Shown here piece by piece: positions 32,167 to 40,892 of a stretch of 64,000 nucleotides of DNA. The first letter of the stretch is position 1, and every line of letters begins with the position of its first letter. Under the pieces are notes generated by a model. The model worked only from the letters and a program-made list of their open reading frames with translations, made no database searches and was not told the DNA's origin. The stretch comes from JBNJGB01 sp051747385 (lineage in GTDB: Bacteria; Myxococcota_A; UBA9042; PHBI01; JACKFB01): assembly GCA_051747385.1 (NCBI GenBank), contig JBNJGB010000010.1, forward strand, positions 62,001-126,000, in the 5' to 3' direction. Position numbers and translations under genes: made by a program.

Positions 32167-33105
32167 CTAGCCGCCGTCGCTCGCCTTGTCAATCGCAGAG
32201 TCGGGTCGCCCGACCTGCGGGACACGCAGTCCCCGCGCGACCTTGAAGCGTCCGCCGTCGTCGCGCACGGCCATGGCGAGCGGCGTCCGAGCGGCGTCCA
32301 CCAGCAGGACCCGCTCGGCCTCGATCGTCGCCGGGATCTGCCGCCCGTTCCGCACGGCGGCGGCCTCCTCCTCGCCCAGGCACACCACGGGCACGTCCGG
32401 CAAGGCCCGGTCGATGGGCACCACGGCCGAAGCCGTGATCTCCTCGGGGGACACGGCGTCCTCGACGCGCCACGGCCCCACCCGCTCGCGCCGGAGGGCG
32501 GAGAGGTGGGCCGGCAGCCCGAGGGCCTCGCCCAGGTCCCGCGCGAAGGACCGGACGTAGTAGCCCTTGCCGCAGTGGACCCGCACCTCCGCGGTGCGCT
32601 CGCCGACCTCCAGGATCTCCAGGCCGTGGCAGATCACGGGCCTGGGCTCCACGTCGATCGTCTCCCCGGCGCGGGCCCGGCTCATCAGCGTGCGGCCCTC
32701 CCGCTTCAGGGCGGAGTAGACGGGGGGCACCTGGTGGACGTCGCCCACGAAGCCGGCCAGGGCTGCTTCGACCGAGTCGCGGCAAAGCCACCCGGGGGAC
32801 ACCTCCGCCTCCTCGACGACCCGGCCGGCGGCGTCCAGCGTGTCCGTGGCCACCCCGAAGCGCACCTCGGCGCGGTAGACCTTGTCCCACCCCATGGCCC
32901 AGGCGCTCAGCTTGGTCGCCTCCCCGAGGAGCACCACGAGCACGCCGGTGGCCATGGGGTCCAGGGTCCCGCCGTGCCCGGCGCGCCCCGCGTCGAGGCG
33001 GCGCTGGACATCCCGCATCACCCGGAAGGAGGTCGGCCCCGCAGGCTTGTCGATGCAGACGATACCGTGGGGACCCCTCTGTCGGCGCCGGGCGCGCCGG
33101 CTCAT
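32167..33105 (-). CDS. truB: tRNA pseudouridine(55) synthase
   Basis: A 312-residue enzyme that isomerises U55 in the T-loop of tRNAs. The catalytic Asp is in GHGGTLDPMATGVL. Other family blocks are KVYRAEVRFGVATDTLDAAG and CGKGYYVRSFARDLG. A C-terminal PUA-like region follows residue 240. The start overlaps the end of rbfA by 4 bp. Confidence 0.95.
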   Translation of the reverse strand: MSRRARRRQRGPHGIVCIDKPAGPTSFRVMRDVQRRLDAGRAGHGGTLDPMATGVLVVLLGEATKLSAWAMGWDKVYRAEVRFGVATDTLDAAGRVVEEAEVSPGWLCRDSVEAALAGFVGDVHQVPPVYSALKREGRTLMSRARAGETIDVEPRPVICHGLEILEVGERTAEVRVHCGKGYYVRSFARDLGEALGLPAHLSALRRERVGPWRVEDAVSPEEITASAVVPIDRALPDVPVVCLGEEEAAAVRNGRQIPATIEAERVLLVDAARTPLAMAVRDDGGRFKVARGLRVPQVGRPDSAIDKASDGG

Positions 33106-33479
33106 CCGTCCTCGTCCGTGGCGTCCTCGGGCGGGATGTCCAGATCCCTCAGGATGGCGTCCACCCGCCGGCCGCGATCGATCGCCTCGTCGTAGTGGAA
33201 GCGAAGCTCGGGCGTGTGGCGCATGCGCACCTGCTGCCCGACGCGCGTTCGCAGGAAGCCCTGCGCCCGCTCGAACGCCTCCCCCACCTCGTCCGGGTCT
33301 CCGGACATCAGGTAGTAGTAGACCCGCGCGAGCGAGAGATCACGGGTGACGTCCACCCCGGTCACCACGACCTGGTGGAGCGCCTCCTCGTGCGTCTCCC
33401 GCTGCAGGGCCACCGCGAGCACCTGCTGGATGCTGCTGGCCAGGCGCTCGGTGCGCTTGCTGGGACGTCCCTTGGACAT
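33102..33479 (-). CDS. rbfA: 30S ribosome-binding factor RbfA
   Basis: A 125-residue KH-fold protein that helps 16S rRNA 5'-end maturation and cold adaptation. It starts SKGRPSKRTERLASSIQQVL; the RbfA signature VTGVDVTRDLSLARVYY and the late RHTPELRFHYDEAID are present. A short acidic tail ends it. It lies 2 bp after infB and overlaps truB. Confidence 0.94.
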   Translation of the reverse strand: MSKGRPSKRTERLASSIQQVLAVALQRETHEEALHQVVVTGVDVTRDLSLARVYYYLMSGDPDEVGEAFERAQGFLRTRVGQQVRMRHTPELRFHYDEAIDRGRRVDAILRDLDIPPEDATDEDG

Positions 33480-33481
33480 TC

Positions 33482-36322
33482 CTAGGCCTGCTGGGCCGGC
33501 TGCTCGGACTTCTTCTCGACGTCCTCCAGCTTCTGCTTGCGCTCCTTGAGCTCGAAGCACTCGATCTCGTCGCCGACCTTCACGTCGTTGAACTTCTCCA
33601 GGTGCGCGCCACACTCGTGGCCGCGGTCCACCTCGGCGACGTTGTCCTTGAAGCGTCGCAGGGAGTCGATCCGGCCCGTGTAGACGACGCGGCCGTCGCG
33701 GACGAGCCGGGCGTGCTCGTTCCGAACGAGCTTGCCTTGGAGCACGGCGCAGCCGGCGACGTTGCCGGCGCCCTTGAGGCCGAAGACCTCGCGGACCTCC
33801 GCCTTGCCGAGGAAGCTCTCCTCCACGATGGGCGACAGGAGGCCCTCCATCGCGGACTTCACCTCGTCGATGGCGTCGTAGATGACCGTGTACAGGCGGA
33901 TATCGACCCCTTCCTGCTCGGCGAACTGCTTGGCCTTCTTCTCCGGGCGGATGTTGAATCCCATGATGATGGCGTCGGAGGCCGCCGCCAGGGTGACGTC
34001 CGACTCGCTGACCGGGCCGACGCCGCCGTGGATGACCTGGACCCGCAGCTCCGGGTGCTCGAGCTTTTCGAAGGCGGACTTGAGCGCCTCCAGGGAGCCC
34101 TGCACGTCGGCCTTGACGATGAGGTTGAGGTTCTTGACCTCCGCCTCCTCGGCGAAGCGCTGCAGGTCCTCGAGGGACACCCGCTTCCGCTCGCTGGCCA
34201 GGCGCTTCTCCCGGGCCTTCTGCTCCAGGTAATCGACGATTTTCTGGGCGTCCTTCTCACTCTCGACGACGTAGAACTTCTCCGACGGGGGCGGCGCCGA
34301 GTCGAGGCCCAGCACCGTCACCGGCGTGGAGGGCCCCGCCTTCTTCACCTGGCGCCCCTTGTCGTCGATGAGCGCACGCACGCGGCCCATGGAGCGCTCG
34401 GCCACCAGGATGTCCCCCTTCTTCAGGGCGCCCTGCTGGATGAGCACCGTCGCGACGGGTCCCTTGCCGCGGCTGAGCTGCGACTCGATGATCACGCCCC
34501 GGGCGGGGCAGTCGGAGATGGCCTCCAGATCCAGCAGCTCGGACTGCAGGTACACGGCCTCGAGCAGCTCGGGGATGCCCTCGCCCGTGTGCGCGGAGAC
34601 GTCGATCATCTGGATGTCGCCGCCCCACTCCTCGGGGACCATCCCGTACTGGGTCAGGTCGGTGCGCACCCGGTCGGGCTGCGCCTCCGGCTTGTCGATC
34701 TTGTTCACCGCCACGACGATGGGCACGCCCGCCGCCCTGGCGTGGTTGATGGCCTCCGCCGTCTGCGGCATGACGCCATCGTCGGCGGCCACCACCAGGA
34801 TGACCACGTCCGTCACCTGGGCGCCGCGGGCCCGCATCTCCGTGAACGCAGCGTGGCCCGGCGTGTCCAGGAAGACGAGCTGGTGCTTCTCCTTGCCGAC
34901 CTTGACGGGCACGCGGTAGGCGCCGATGTGCTGGGTGATGCCGCCGGCCTCGCCCGCGGCCACCCGCGCCTTGCGCACGTAGTCCAGGAGCGACGTCTTT
35001 CCGTGGTCCACGTGGCCCATGACGGTGACCACCGGATCCCGGCGCACCGTCTTCGCCTTCGCCTCGTCGACCGAGGGCACGTAGTCCTCGATGCTGAAGG
35101 CCACGTTCTCGACGCTGAAGTCGTACTCCTGGGCGATGAGCGTCACGGTGTCCATGTCGAGGACATGGTTCACCGTCACCATCTCGCCCATCTCCATCAG
35201 GTACTTGAGGATGGCGCCGGCCTTGACCGCGAGCTGCTGAGCCAGGTCGCCCACCGTGATGGTCTCGCCCATCTTGACGACGCGCTTCGACGCCTTCGGG
35301 ATGGTGATCTCGGTGGTCTGCCCGCCGCCCTTCGGCTGCTTCTTGCCCTTGCGGCGCCCGCGCTGGCGGCCGCGGCCCCACCCGCCGTGCTTCTCACGGT
35401 CGTAGGCCACGCGCCCGCCCCGGCTGCGACGCTCCCGGCGCGCCCCCGGCTTGGAGCTGCGATCCGGCGGCGGCCCTGCCACGCGCCCCGGCCCCGGCCC
35501 CGGCCCCGGCCCGCCCGGGCCACGGCGCGACGGACGCGACGAGCCTCCACGACCCGGCCGCTGGTCCCGGCGCTGGCTGCGCTCGATGACGGCCGGATCG
35601 ATGGTCCGGACCACCTCGACGTAGCGCTCCCGCTTGTCGGTCTTGCTCCCGCCCGGCTGGTTGACCGGGGTGGCCTCGGCGTAGGCGGACTCGGCGCGCT
35701 CGGCCTCCTCGTCGTCCGCGGCGGGAGCCTCCTCCCCGGCCGAAGCGGGGGGCTCGGCCGGCTTGTCCGCCGGAGCCTCCTCCCGGGCCGCGGCGGGAGC
35801 CTCCTCCTCGGCCGAAGCGGGGGCCGCCTCGGCGGGCTCGTCCGCCGGGGCCTCCTCCTCGGCGACGGGAGCCTCCTCCTCGGCCGAAGCGGGGGCCGCC
35901 TCGGCGGGCTCGTCCGCCGGGGCCTCCTCCTCGGCCGCAGCGGGGGCCGCCTCCCGGACCGCAGCGGGGGCCGCCTCCGAGGCCGTTTCCGCCGGAGCCT
36001 CCGCGGGCTTGTCGGCGGGAGTCTCCTCGGCGGCCTCCTTCTCCTCGGCCTTCTCCCCCTGCTCGGCGGCGCGAGCGCGGCGGCGGGCTCCTCGGCCCTC
36101 CCCACGGCGGCGCCTCCGGATGACCGTCCTGCGGACGCGCTTCTCCTGCACCTCGCCCGCGGGGTTCTTCTCGAGGGCCTCCCTCACCCGTGCGGCGTCG
36201 TCCGGAGACAGGTGGTCCAGGTGCCCACCCACCTCGATGCCGAGCTCACGGCAGCGGTTCTCGACCACCGTGTGATCGAGGCCCAGATCCTTGGCCAGTT
36301 CGTAAACGCGTACTTTGCTCAT
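33482..36322 (-). CDS. infB: Translation initiation factor IF-2
   Basis: A 946-residue GTPase that recruits initiator tRNA. It opens with the IF-2 N-terminal motif KVRVYELAKDLGLDHTVVEN. Residues 75-245 are a long low-complexity linker of Glu/Ala/Pro, including a 24-residue tandem repeat, then a basic Gly/Arg/Pro-rich segment to about 335. The GTPase domain has GHVDHGKTS, DTPGHAAF, NKIDKPEA and SAHTGEG. Domains II-IV follow in normal order. It is the longest gene of the operon; the linker length is at the high end seen in myxobacteria. Confidence 0.97.
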   Translation of the reverse strand: MSKVRVYELAKDLGLDHTVVENRCRELGIEVGGHLDHLSPDDAARVREALEKNPAGEVQEKRVRRTVIRRRRRGEGRGARRRARAAEQGEKAEEKEAAEETPADKPAEAPAETASEAAPAAVREAAPAAAEEEAPADEPAEAAPASAEEEAPVAEEEAPADEPAEAAPASAEEEAPAAAREEAPADKPAEPPASAGEEAPAADDEEAERAESAYAEATPVNQPGGSKTDKRERYVEVVRTIDPAVIERSQRRDQRPGRGGSSRPSRRGPGGPGPGPGPGRVAGPPPDRSSKPGARRERRSRGGRVAYDREKHGGWGRGRQRGRRKGKKQPKGGGQTTEITIPKASKRVVKMGETITVGDLAQQLAVKAGAILKYLMEMGEMVTVNHVLDMDTVTLIAQEYDFSVENVAFSIEDYVPSVDEAKAKTVRRDPVVTVMGHVDHGKTSLLDYVRKARVAAGEAGGITQHIGAYRVPVKVGKEKHQLVFLDTPGHAAFTEMRARGAQVTDVVILVVAADDGVMPQTAEAINHARAAGVPIVVAVNKIDKPEAQPDRVRTDLTQYGMVPEEWGGDIQMIDVSAHTGEGIPELLEAVYLQSELLDLEAISDCPARGVIIESQLSRGKGPVATVLIQQGALKKGDILVAERSMGRVRALIDDKGRQVKKAGPSTPVTVLGLDSAPPPSEKFYVVESEKDAQKIVDYLEQKAREKRLASERKRVSLEDLQRFAEEAEVKNLNLIVKADVQGSLEALKSAFEKLEHPELRVQVIHGGVGPVSESDVTLAAASDAIIMGFNIRPEKKAKQFAEQEGVDIRLYTVIYDAIDEVKSAMEGLLSPIVEESFLGKAEVREVFGLKGAGNVAGCAVLQGKLVRNEHARLVRDGRVVYTGRIDSLRRFKDNVAEVDRGHECGAHLEKFNDVKVGDEIECFELKERKQKLEDVEKKSEQPAQQA

Positions 36323-36392
36323 GCCTTACCATTGCGTTGCACGCCAGGCGCGCCGACGCGTCGGAGGGGTCCGCCGGGAGCGGGACGGCGGT

Positions 36393-36899
36393 TCATAACA
36401 CCCGACCTGTGGATTGTAAACGGTCCAGAAGGCCTGCCAGCCGGGACACACGCGCGCGCAGCGCGGGACCTCGGACGACCACCTCCAACCCGGAGTCGGG
36501 CCGGCCCTCCCGGGCCCTTCGGCTAGCGAGGCTCTTCAGCTCGGGAGGCGCCACCTCCCGGCCCGTGGCGTCCACCACGTCGCCGGAGCGGCGCCCGTCG
36601 CGGAGGAGCGCCTCCAGGCCCTCCCACGCACTGGCGCGGAGCGATTCGACGAGCCCGTCCAGGTCGACCCGGACGGGGCGTCTCAGGACACGGCGGAAGG
36701 CGCGCCGCTGGACGGCGCGCTCCAAGCAGTGCTTCGTCGGGCACACGTGCACGCCCCGCCCCGGCCTGCGTCGCCGCAGGTCGGGTACGACACGTTGCCC
36801 CTCGGCCGCGAAGCGTAGAAGCTCCGCGGCGGGGCGACGCTGGCGACACGCGGCACACGCGCGCATCGGCACAGCGACATCGGCTTCACGGTGCGCCAC
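36393..36899 (-). CDS. ylxR: YlxR (DUF448) family RNA-binding protein with long C-terminal extension
   Basis: A 168-residue basic protein. Residues 10-85 are the YlxR domain, with MRACAACRQRR, LLRFAAEGQ and GRGVHVCPTKHCLERAVQRRAF; members bind RNA and sit between nusA and infB. The extra C-terminal 80 residues resemble the position of an L7Ae-like YlxQ domain often fused or adjacent in this lineage, but conserved L7Ae residues are not evident. GTG 36899 overlaps the nusA stop; an ATG at 36866 just before RACAACRQ is an alternative start. Confidence 0.88.
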   Translation of the reverse strand: MAHREADVAVPMRACAACRQRRPAAELLRFAAEGQRVVPDLRRRRPGRGVHVCPTKHCLERAVQRRAFRRVLRRPVRVDLDGLVESLRASAWEGLEALLRDGRRSGDVVDATGREVAPPELKSLASRRAREGRPDSGLEVVVRGPALRARVSRLAGLLDRLQSTGRVL

Positions 36900-38364
36900 C
36901 CTGCTGCTCTACCTCCGTCTCCGTGGTCTCCACGGTCTCCTCTTCCTCGCCCCCGGGCTCGGCCAGGGGCGCGCCCGCCTCCTCGGCCTCGAGGAGGCGG
37001 GCCATCGCGGCCTCTCGCCCGCCCTCGGGCCAGAGGCTTCCCGTCGCCCGGGCCTCCACCAGGTCCTCGCAGAGATCCTGGAGGCGCATGGCGAAGGGCT
37101 CGTCGACGCCGGGCACCGCCGTCAGCTCGGCGGGATCGGCGTTGATGATGTTCTCCGCGCTGTGGAAGCCGAGCTTGAACATGTACTCGACGTCGTCACG
37201 CGGGAACTCGGGCATCTTCTGAGCCAGGAACCACCTCAGCTCGTCCTTGTATTCCTCGACCTTCGTCTCGCTGGTGATGTCGATGCGCCATCCCACCAGC
37301 TGCGACGCGAGCCGCACGTTCTGTCCGCGGCGTCCGATGGCCAGCGAGAGCTGGTCGTCCGGTACGATGAGCTCGATGGTCTCGTTGCGCTCGTCGATGA
37401 GGACCCGGCTCACCTCGGCCGGCGCGATGGCGTTACACACGAACTTCGCGATGTCCTCGCTCCACGGGACGATGTCCACCTTCTCGCCGCGAAGCTCCTG
37501 GACGACCGCCTGCACGCGGCTGCCCTTCATGCCGACGCAGGCGCCGACCGGATCCACGTCCACGTCGCGGCTCGCCACGGCGATCTTGGTGCGCTCTCCC
37601 GGCTCGCGGGCCACCGCCACGATGCGGACGATGCCCTCGTAGATCTCCGGGACCTCCATCTCGAAGAGCTTGTAGATCAGGCCCGGATCCGTACGGCTGA
37701 GCACGATCTGCGGCCCGCGCGACTCGGCGCGGATCTCCTTCACGTACGCCTGGACGCGATCACCGGCCCGGTAGCTCTCCCGGTGCATCTGCTCGCGGCT
37801 CGGGAGGATGCCCTCCGCCCGGCCGAGATCCACGATGACGTGGCCGCGCTCGAAGCGGCGCGCGATGCCCGTGACCAGCTCGCCCTGGCGATCCTTGTAC
37901 TCCTCGAAGATCTTCTGGCGCTCGGCGTCCCGCACCCGCTGGATGATGACCTGCTTGGCCGTCTGGGCCGCGATGCGCCCGAAGGCGTGCCGGGCCTGGC
38001 GGATGCCGAGGATGTCGCCGTACTTGCGATCCTCCTCCTCTGCGCGCTCCCGGTCCTGGTCCAGGTAGAAGATCTGGAAGCCCAGCTCGTCGCCGACCTC
38101 GGCCTCGGGGTCGACCTTCTTCGCCTGCTCCAGGGAGATCTGGAGCTCCGGCTCCTCGATCTCGTCGACGACCTCCATGTACTGGAACAGCTCGACCGCC
38201 CCGATCTCCGGGTTGAACACGGCCTCGAGCTCGCGATCCTGCCCGAAGACCTTCTTCGCCGCCGTCTCGATGGCGTTCTCGATCGCCTCGATCAGGACAT
38301 CACGGCTGATGTCCTTCTCCTTGGCGACCAGGTCCAGGGTGATGTTCAGGCTGTCGACGTCCAT
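36886..38364 (-). CDS. nusA: Transcription termination/antitermination factor NusA
   Basis: A 492-residue RNA polymerase-binding factor. An N-terminal domain (residues 1-125) is followed by S1 (GELVTGIARRFERGHVIVDLG), KH1 (DPVGACVGMKGSRVQAVVQELRG in part) and KH2 (SLAIGRRGQNVRLASQLVGW in part), then one helix-hairpin-helix-like repeat (GFHSAENIINADPAELTAVPG) and an acidic tail. ATG 38364 is preferred because AGGAG lies 9 nt upstream; an ATG at 38373 abuts that site. The gene lies 49 bp after rimP. Confidence 0.95.
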   Translation of the reverse strand: MDVDSLNITLDLVAKEKDISRDVLIEAIENAIETAAKKVFGQDRELEAVFNPEIGAVELFQYMEVVDEIEEPELQISLEQAKKVDPEAEVGDELGFQIFYLDQDRERAEEEDRKYGDILGIRQARHAFGRIAAQTAKQVIIQRVRDAERQKIFEEYKDRQGELVTGIARRFERGHVIVDLGRAEGILPSREQMHRESYRAGDRVQAYVKEIRAESRGPQIVLSRTDPGLIYKLFEMEVPEIYEGIVRIVAVAREPGERTKIAVASRDVDVDPVGACVGMKGSRVQAVVQELRGEKVDIVPWSEDIAKFVCNAIAPAEVSRVLIDERNETIELIVPDDQLSLAIGRRGQNVRLASQLVGWRIDITSETKVEEYKDELRWFLAQKMPEFPRDDVEYMFKLGFHSAENIINADPAELTAVPGVDEPFAMRLQDLCEDLVEARATGSLWPEGGREAAMARLLEAEEAGAPLAEPGGEEEETVETTETEVEQQGGAP

Positions 38365-38413
38365 GGACTGCATCTCCTCGCGTCCACCCCCGCCTGGCGG
38401 GGGCGCCTGCTCC

Positions 38414-38932
38414 TCAGAGCTCGACTTCCAGGTTGGCGTTCGCGATCAGTCGGTACGGAATCTCCACCCGCTCGCCCCGGACGTCCAGGGCGATGCGATC
38501 CGCGTCCGCGTCCACCAGCGGCGCCACGAAGAACGAGGCGCCCTCGACGGGGATGCGGGTCTTCACGCGGACCTTCATGCCGCGGGCCCGATCGAAGTGC
38601 TCGGGGCGCTTCAGCGGGCGATCGATTCCCGGCGAGGTGACCTCGAGATGATACGCGGAGGGGATGACGTCCTCCACGTCGAGCACGTGGGAGAGCGCCT
38701 TGCTCACCCGCACGCAGTCCCCGATGCCCACGCCGCCCGGCTCATCGGGGGGCGCCTGATCCGGCGGGCGATAGGTCGTGCGACCCTGGCGGTCGATCAT
38801 CACCTGCAGGCGAGAGCGCTTCCCGGCCGGCTTGTAGACGACGTCCACCAGCTCAAAGCCCTCCCGGTCCACGATCGGCTCGATGATCTGCTCCAGCCGC
38901 TCTATCGTTTCTGCGATGTGCTCGCGTGCCAT
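38414..38932 (-). CDS. rimP: Ribosome maturation factor RimP
   Basis: A 172-residue factor for 30S subunit maturation. It has the RimP signature around GFELVDVVYKPAG, the block ALSHVLDVEDVIPSAYHLEV and SPGIDRPLKRPEHF. It is first in rimP-nusA-ylxR-infB-rbfA-truB-rpsO-pnp-dut. The chosen ATG at 38932 immediately follows eight T residues of an apparent intrinsic terminator and has no Shine-Dalgarno sequence, which is unusual; the family N-terminus leaves little room for a later start. Confidence 0.93.
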   Translation of the reverse strand: MAREHIAETIERLEQIIEPIVDREGFELVDVVYKPAGKRSRLQVMIDRQGRTTYRPPDQAPPDEPGGVGIGDCVRVSKALSHVLDVEDVIPSAYHLEVTSPGIDRPLKRPEHFDRARGMKVRVKTRIPVEGASFFVAPLVDADADRIALDVRGERVEIPYRLIANANLEVEL

Positions 38933-38957
38933 AAAAAAAAGCGGGCGTGGCGCCCGC
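38933..38957 (-). terminator. rimP: Intrinsic terminator/attenuator abutting the rimP start codon
   Basis: On the minus strand GCGGGCG-CCA-CGCCCGC is followed directly by TTTTTTTT and then the rimP ATG. The hairpin is a perfect 7-bp stem with a 3-nt loop. It is oriented to stop transcripts entering rimP. The upstream CCGCCTC (38990-38984) is perfectly complementary to GAGGCGG (38960-38954), which overlaps the 5' arm, so an alternative antiterminator helix is possible. Confidence 0.7.
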
Positions 38958-39026
38958 CTCTCACAATCCGTGTAGAAGCGTTGGAGGCGGTTAGTAGCAC
39001 GCCTCTCGCGACAAGGGCAACCCTCA

Positions 39027-40892
39027 ATGCGCACTGGACATTCCCGCCTCTACACCGTCCCCGCGGCGGCCCTCGCCCTGCTCCTCGCGGCGCCCCCGGA
39101 GGCCGCCGCTGCGGAGCGATTCACGGAGCAGGGGGTCGAGGTCTGGCTGTCCTCCGGCACCGCCGGAGAGGTGGCCACCGTCCGCCTCGTCTACGACGCC
39201 GGCCTCGCCACCGAGTCGGCGGACTCCCGGGGCCGCAGCGCCGCCCTGGCCGCCTGGCTCCTCCGCGGGCCGTCTCCGCACCTGGCCCCCGGTGACCTCG
39301 AGGAGCGCGCCGCCCGCGCAGGACTCCGGGTCGAGACGAGCCTGGAGCAGCGGACCGTGGCGCTCTCCATCTCCGGGCCTGTCTCGTCCCTGGAGCGCGC
39401 CCTCTGGCTCGCCACGGAGCGGCTCCGGGCGCCGCCCGCCTCCCGGAAGCTCGCCGACACCGTCCGGGGCGCCCTGTGGTCCGGCGCCGAGCACACGCGC
39501 GCCGAGGCCGTCGGCCCGGCCGGCGATCCCCACGACGTCCTGACGCAGGCCCTCCTCGGCGCCGACGGCGGCCACACGGCCTTCGCCAGCCGCCTCCGGG
39601 CCCAGCGCGCGGAGGACGAGGTCCTATTGGACATGGCCCTGGAGGCGCTCGCCCGGGCGCCGGCACGCCTGCTCGTGGTCGTGCCCTCGGGCCACGCCGG
39701 GCGGGCCCGCGCGCTCGTGGAGCGCGACCTCTCCGGGATCCCCGACCGCACCGCCCCCTCGGCCGAGCCGTTCACGCTCAGCTCCGAGGCTCGCCGTGAC
39801 GTGCCCGAGTCGATGCACCTCGACAACCGCCGGGACGGCCGGCGCTCGGTGGTGGTGGGCTGGGATCTCCGCGGCGCGGCGCGGGCGGCCGAGCTGGACG
39901 TCCTGGAGCGGGACGCGGGCCTGCTCGCCCTCCGGACGTGGCTCCAGCACGAGGGCGGCCCCCTGCACCGGCAGCTCGTCGACCAGCACGCCGTCGCCCG
40001 GGACGTCCGGGTGGAGCTTCGGGACGACGGCCGGCCGCTGCTCCTCGCCTCCGTCGACGTCCGCAGCGCGGAGACCGCCGAGGCAACGCGCCTGCTCGTA
40101 GAGGAGGTCCAGCGCGCGGCCGAGGACGGCCCGAGCCCGGAGGCGCTGCGCGGCGCGGCCCGGGTCACCGCGGTCGAGCTCGCCAGCGAGTGGGCCTGGG
40201 CGCCAGGGCGCGCGCGGCTCCTGGAGGTGCTGGTGTCCTCGGGCCGCCTCCCGGAGGGTCGGGATCCGGGCGCCTGGCTGGGGAGCCTGCGCGACGCCCT
40301 GGCCGACCTGCGCCCGGACACCCTGCGCGCCCTGGCGAGCTGGGGACTCACGGCCGACCGGCGCGTGGTGGCGCGCGTCGAGCCGACCAGCCCGCCGCCG
40401 TCGGAGCGCTTCGAGCTCGACGCCGATCTCCTGTCCACCTACCTGCGCATCATGGTGGACGTCCGCTGCCCGCCGCCCGGAGCCGCCATGGACGTGGTGG
40501 ACCTGCTGGAGCGGAAGTACGAGCTGGACGCGCGCACCTACGTGGCGCTCACGCGGGCCATCGCGCGGCGGCCGGACCTGATGCGTCAGCTCGCCCAGCA
40601 GGCGGACGACCGCTGCCGGGAGTACCGCAAGCTGCGGGGCCTCATGTCCACCGAGCGCGCCCTGGCCCTCCACGAGGCGCTCGCCTGCGGTCCCGGCCGC
40701 GAGGCCGACGAGGAGCGACGGGAGCGCGCGCTGCGGCGCATCTGGGAACGTTTCGACATCGACCCTTCCTGGTATCCTCCCCTGGTCCGCATGCTCCGGG
40801 AGGACGTCACCGTGCGCGAACGCGTCCAGGCCATCGACGAGCGCTGCGCCCCCCGCTTCGGCCCCGCCGCGCGGCTCATGGAGGACTCGTGA
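39027..40892 (+). CDS. Exported M16-peptidase-like protein lacking the zinc motif
   Basis: A 621-residue secreted protein with a signal peptide (residues 1-29, ending PPEAAAA). The first 420 residues follow the layout of an M16 (pitrilysin/MPP) half: VEVWLSSGTAGEVATVRLVYDAGLATE corresponds to the first strands, but the position of HxxEH reads AALAAWLLRG, so no catalytic zinc site is present. A helical C-terminal region (450-621) includes two similar helix pairs with DVRCPP and DDRCREYRKLRG. It overlaps the next M16-like gene by 4 bp, suggesting a heterodimer. Function is unknown. An AAGGG lies about 10 nt before the ATG. Confidence 0.72.
   Translation: MRTGHSRLYTVPAAALALLLAAPPEAAAAERFTEQGVEVWLSSGTAGEVATVRLVYDAGLATESADSRGRSAALAAWLLRGPSPHLAPGDLEERAARAGLRVETSLEQRTVALSISGPVSSLERALWLATERLRAPPASRKLADTVRGALWSGAEHTRAEAVGPAGDPHDVLTQALLGADGGHTAFASRLRAQRAEDEVLLDMALEALARAPARLLVVVPSGHAGRARALVERDLSGIPDRTAPSAEPFTLSSEARRDVPESMHLDNRRDGRRSVVVGWDLRGAARAAELDVLERDAGLLALRTWLQHEGGPLHRQLVDQHAVARDVRVELRDDGRPLLLASVDVRSAETAEATRLLVEEVQRAAEDGPSPEALRGAARVTAVELASEWAWAPGRARLLEVLVSSGRLPEGRDPGAWLGSLRDALADLRPDTLRALASWGLTADRRVVARVEPTSPPPSERFELDADLLSTYLRIMVDVRCPPPGAAMDVVDLLERKYELDARTYVALTRAIARRPDLMRQLAQQADDRCREYRKLRGLMSTERALALHEALACGPGREADEERRERALRRIWERFDIDPSWYPPLVRMLREDVTVRERVQAIDERCAPRFGPAARLMEDS

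Noticed and set aside
33602..36526. A 974-codon plus-strand open frame opposite infB
   Set aside because: It is an antisense shadow of infB with no start context and no recognisable domain.
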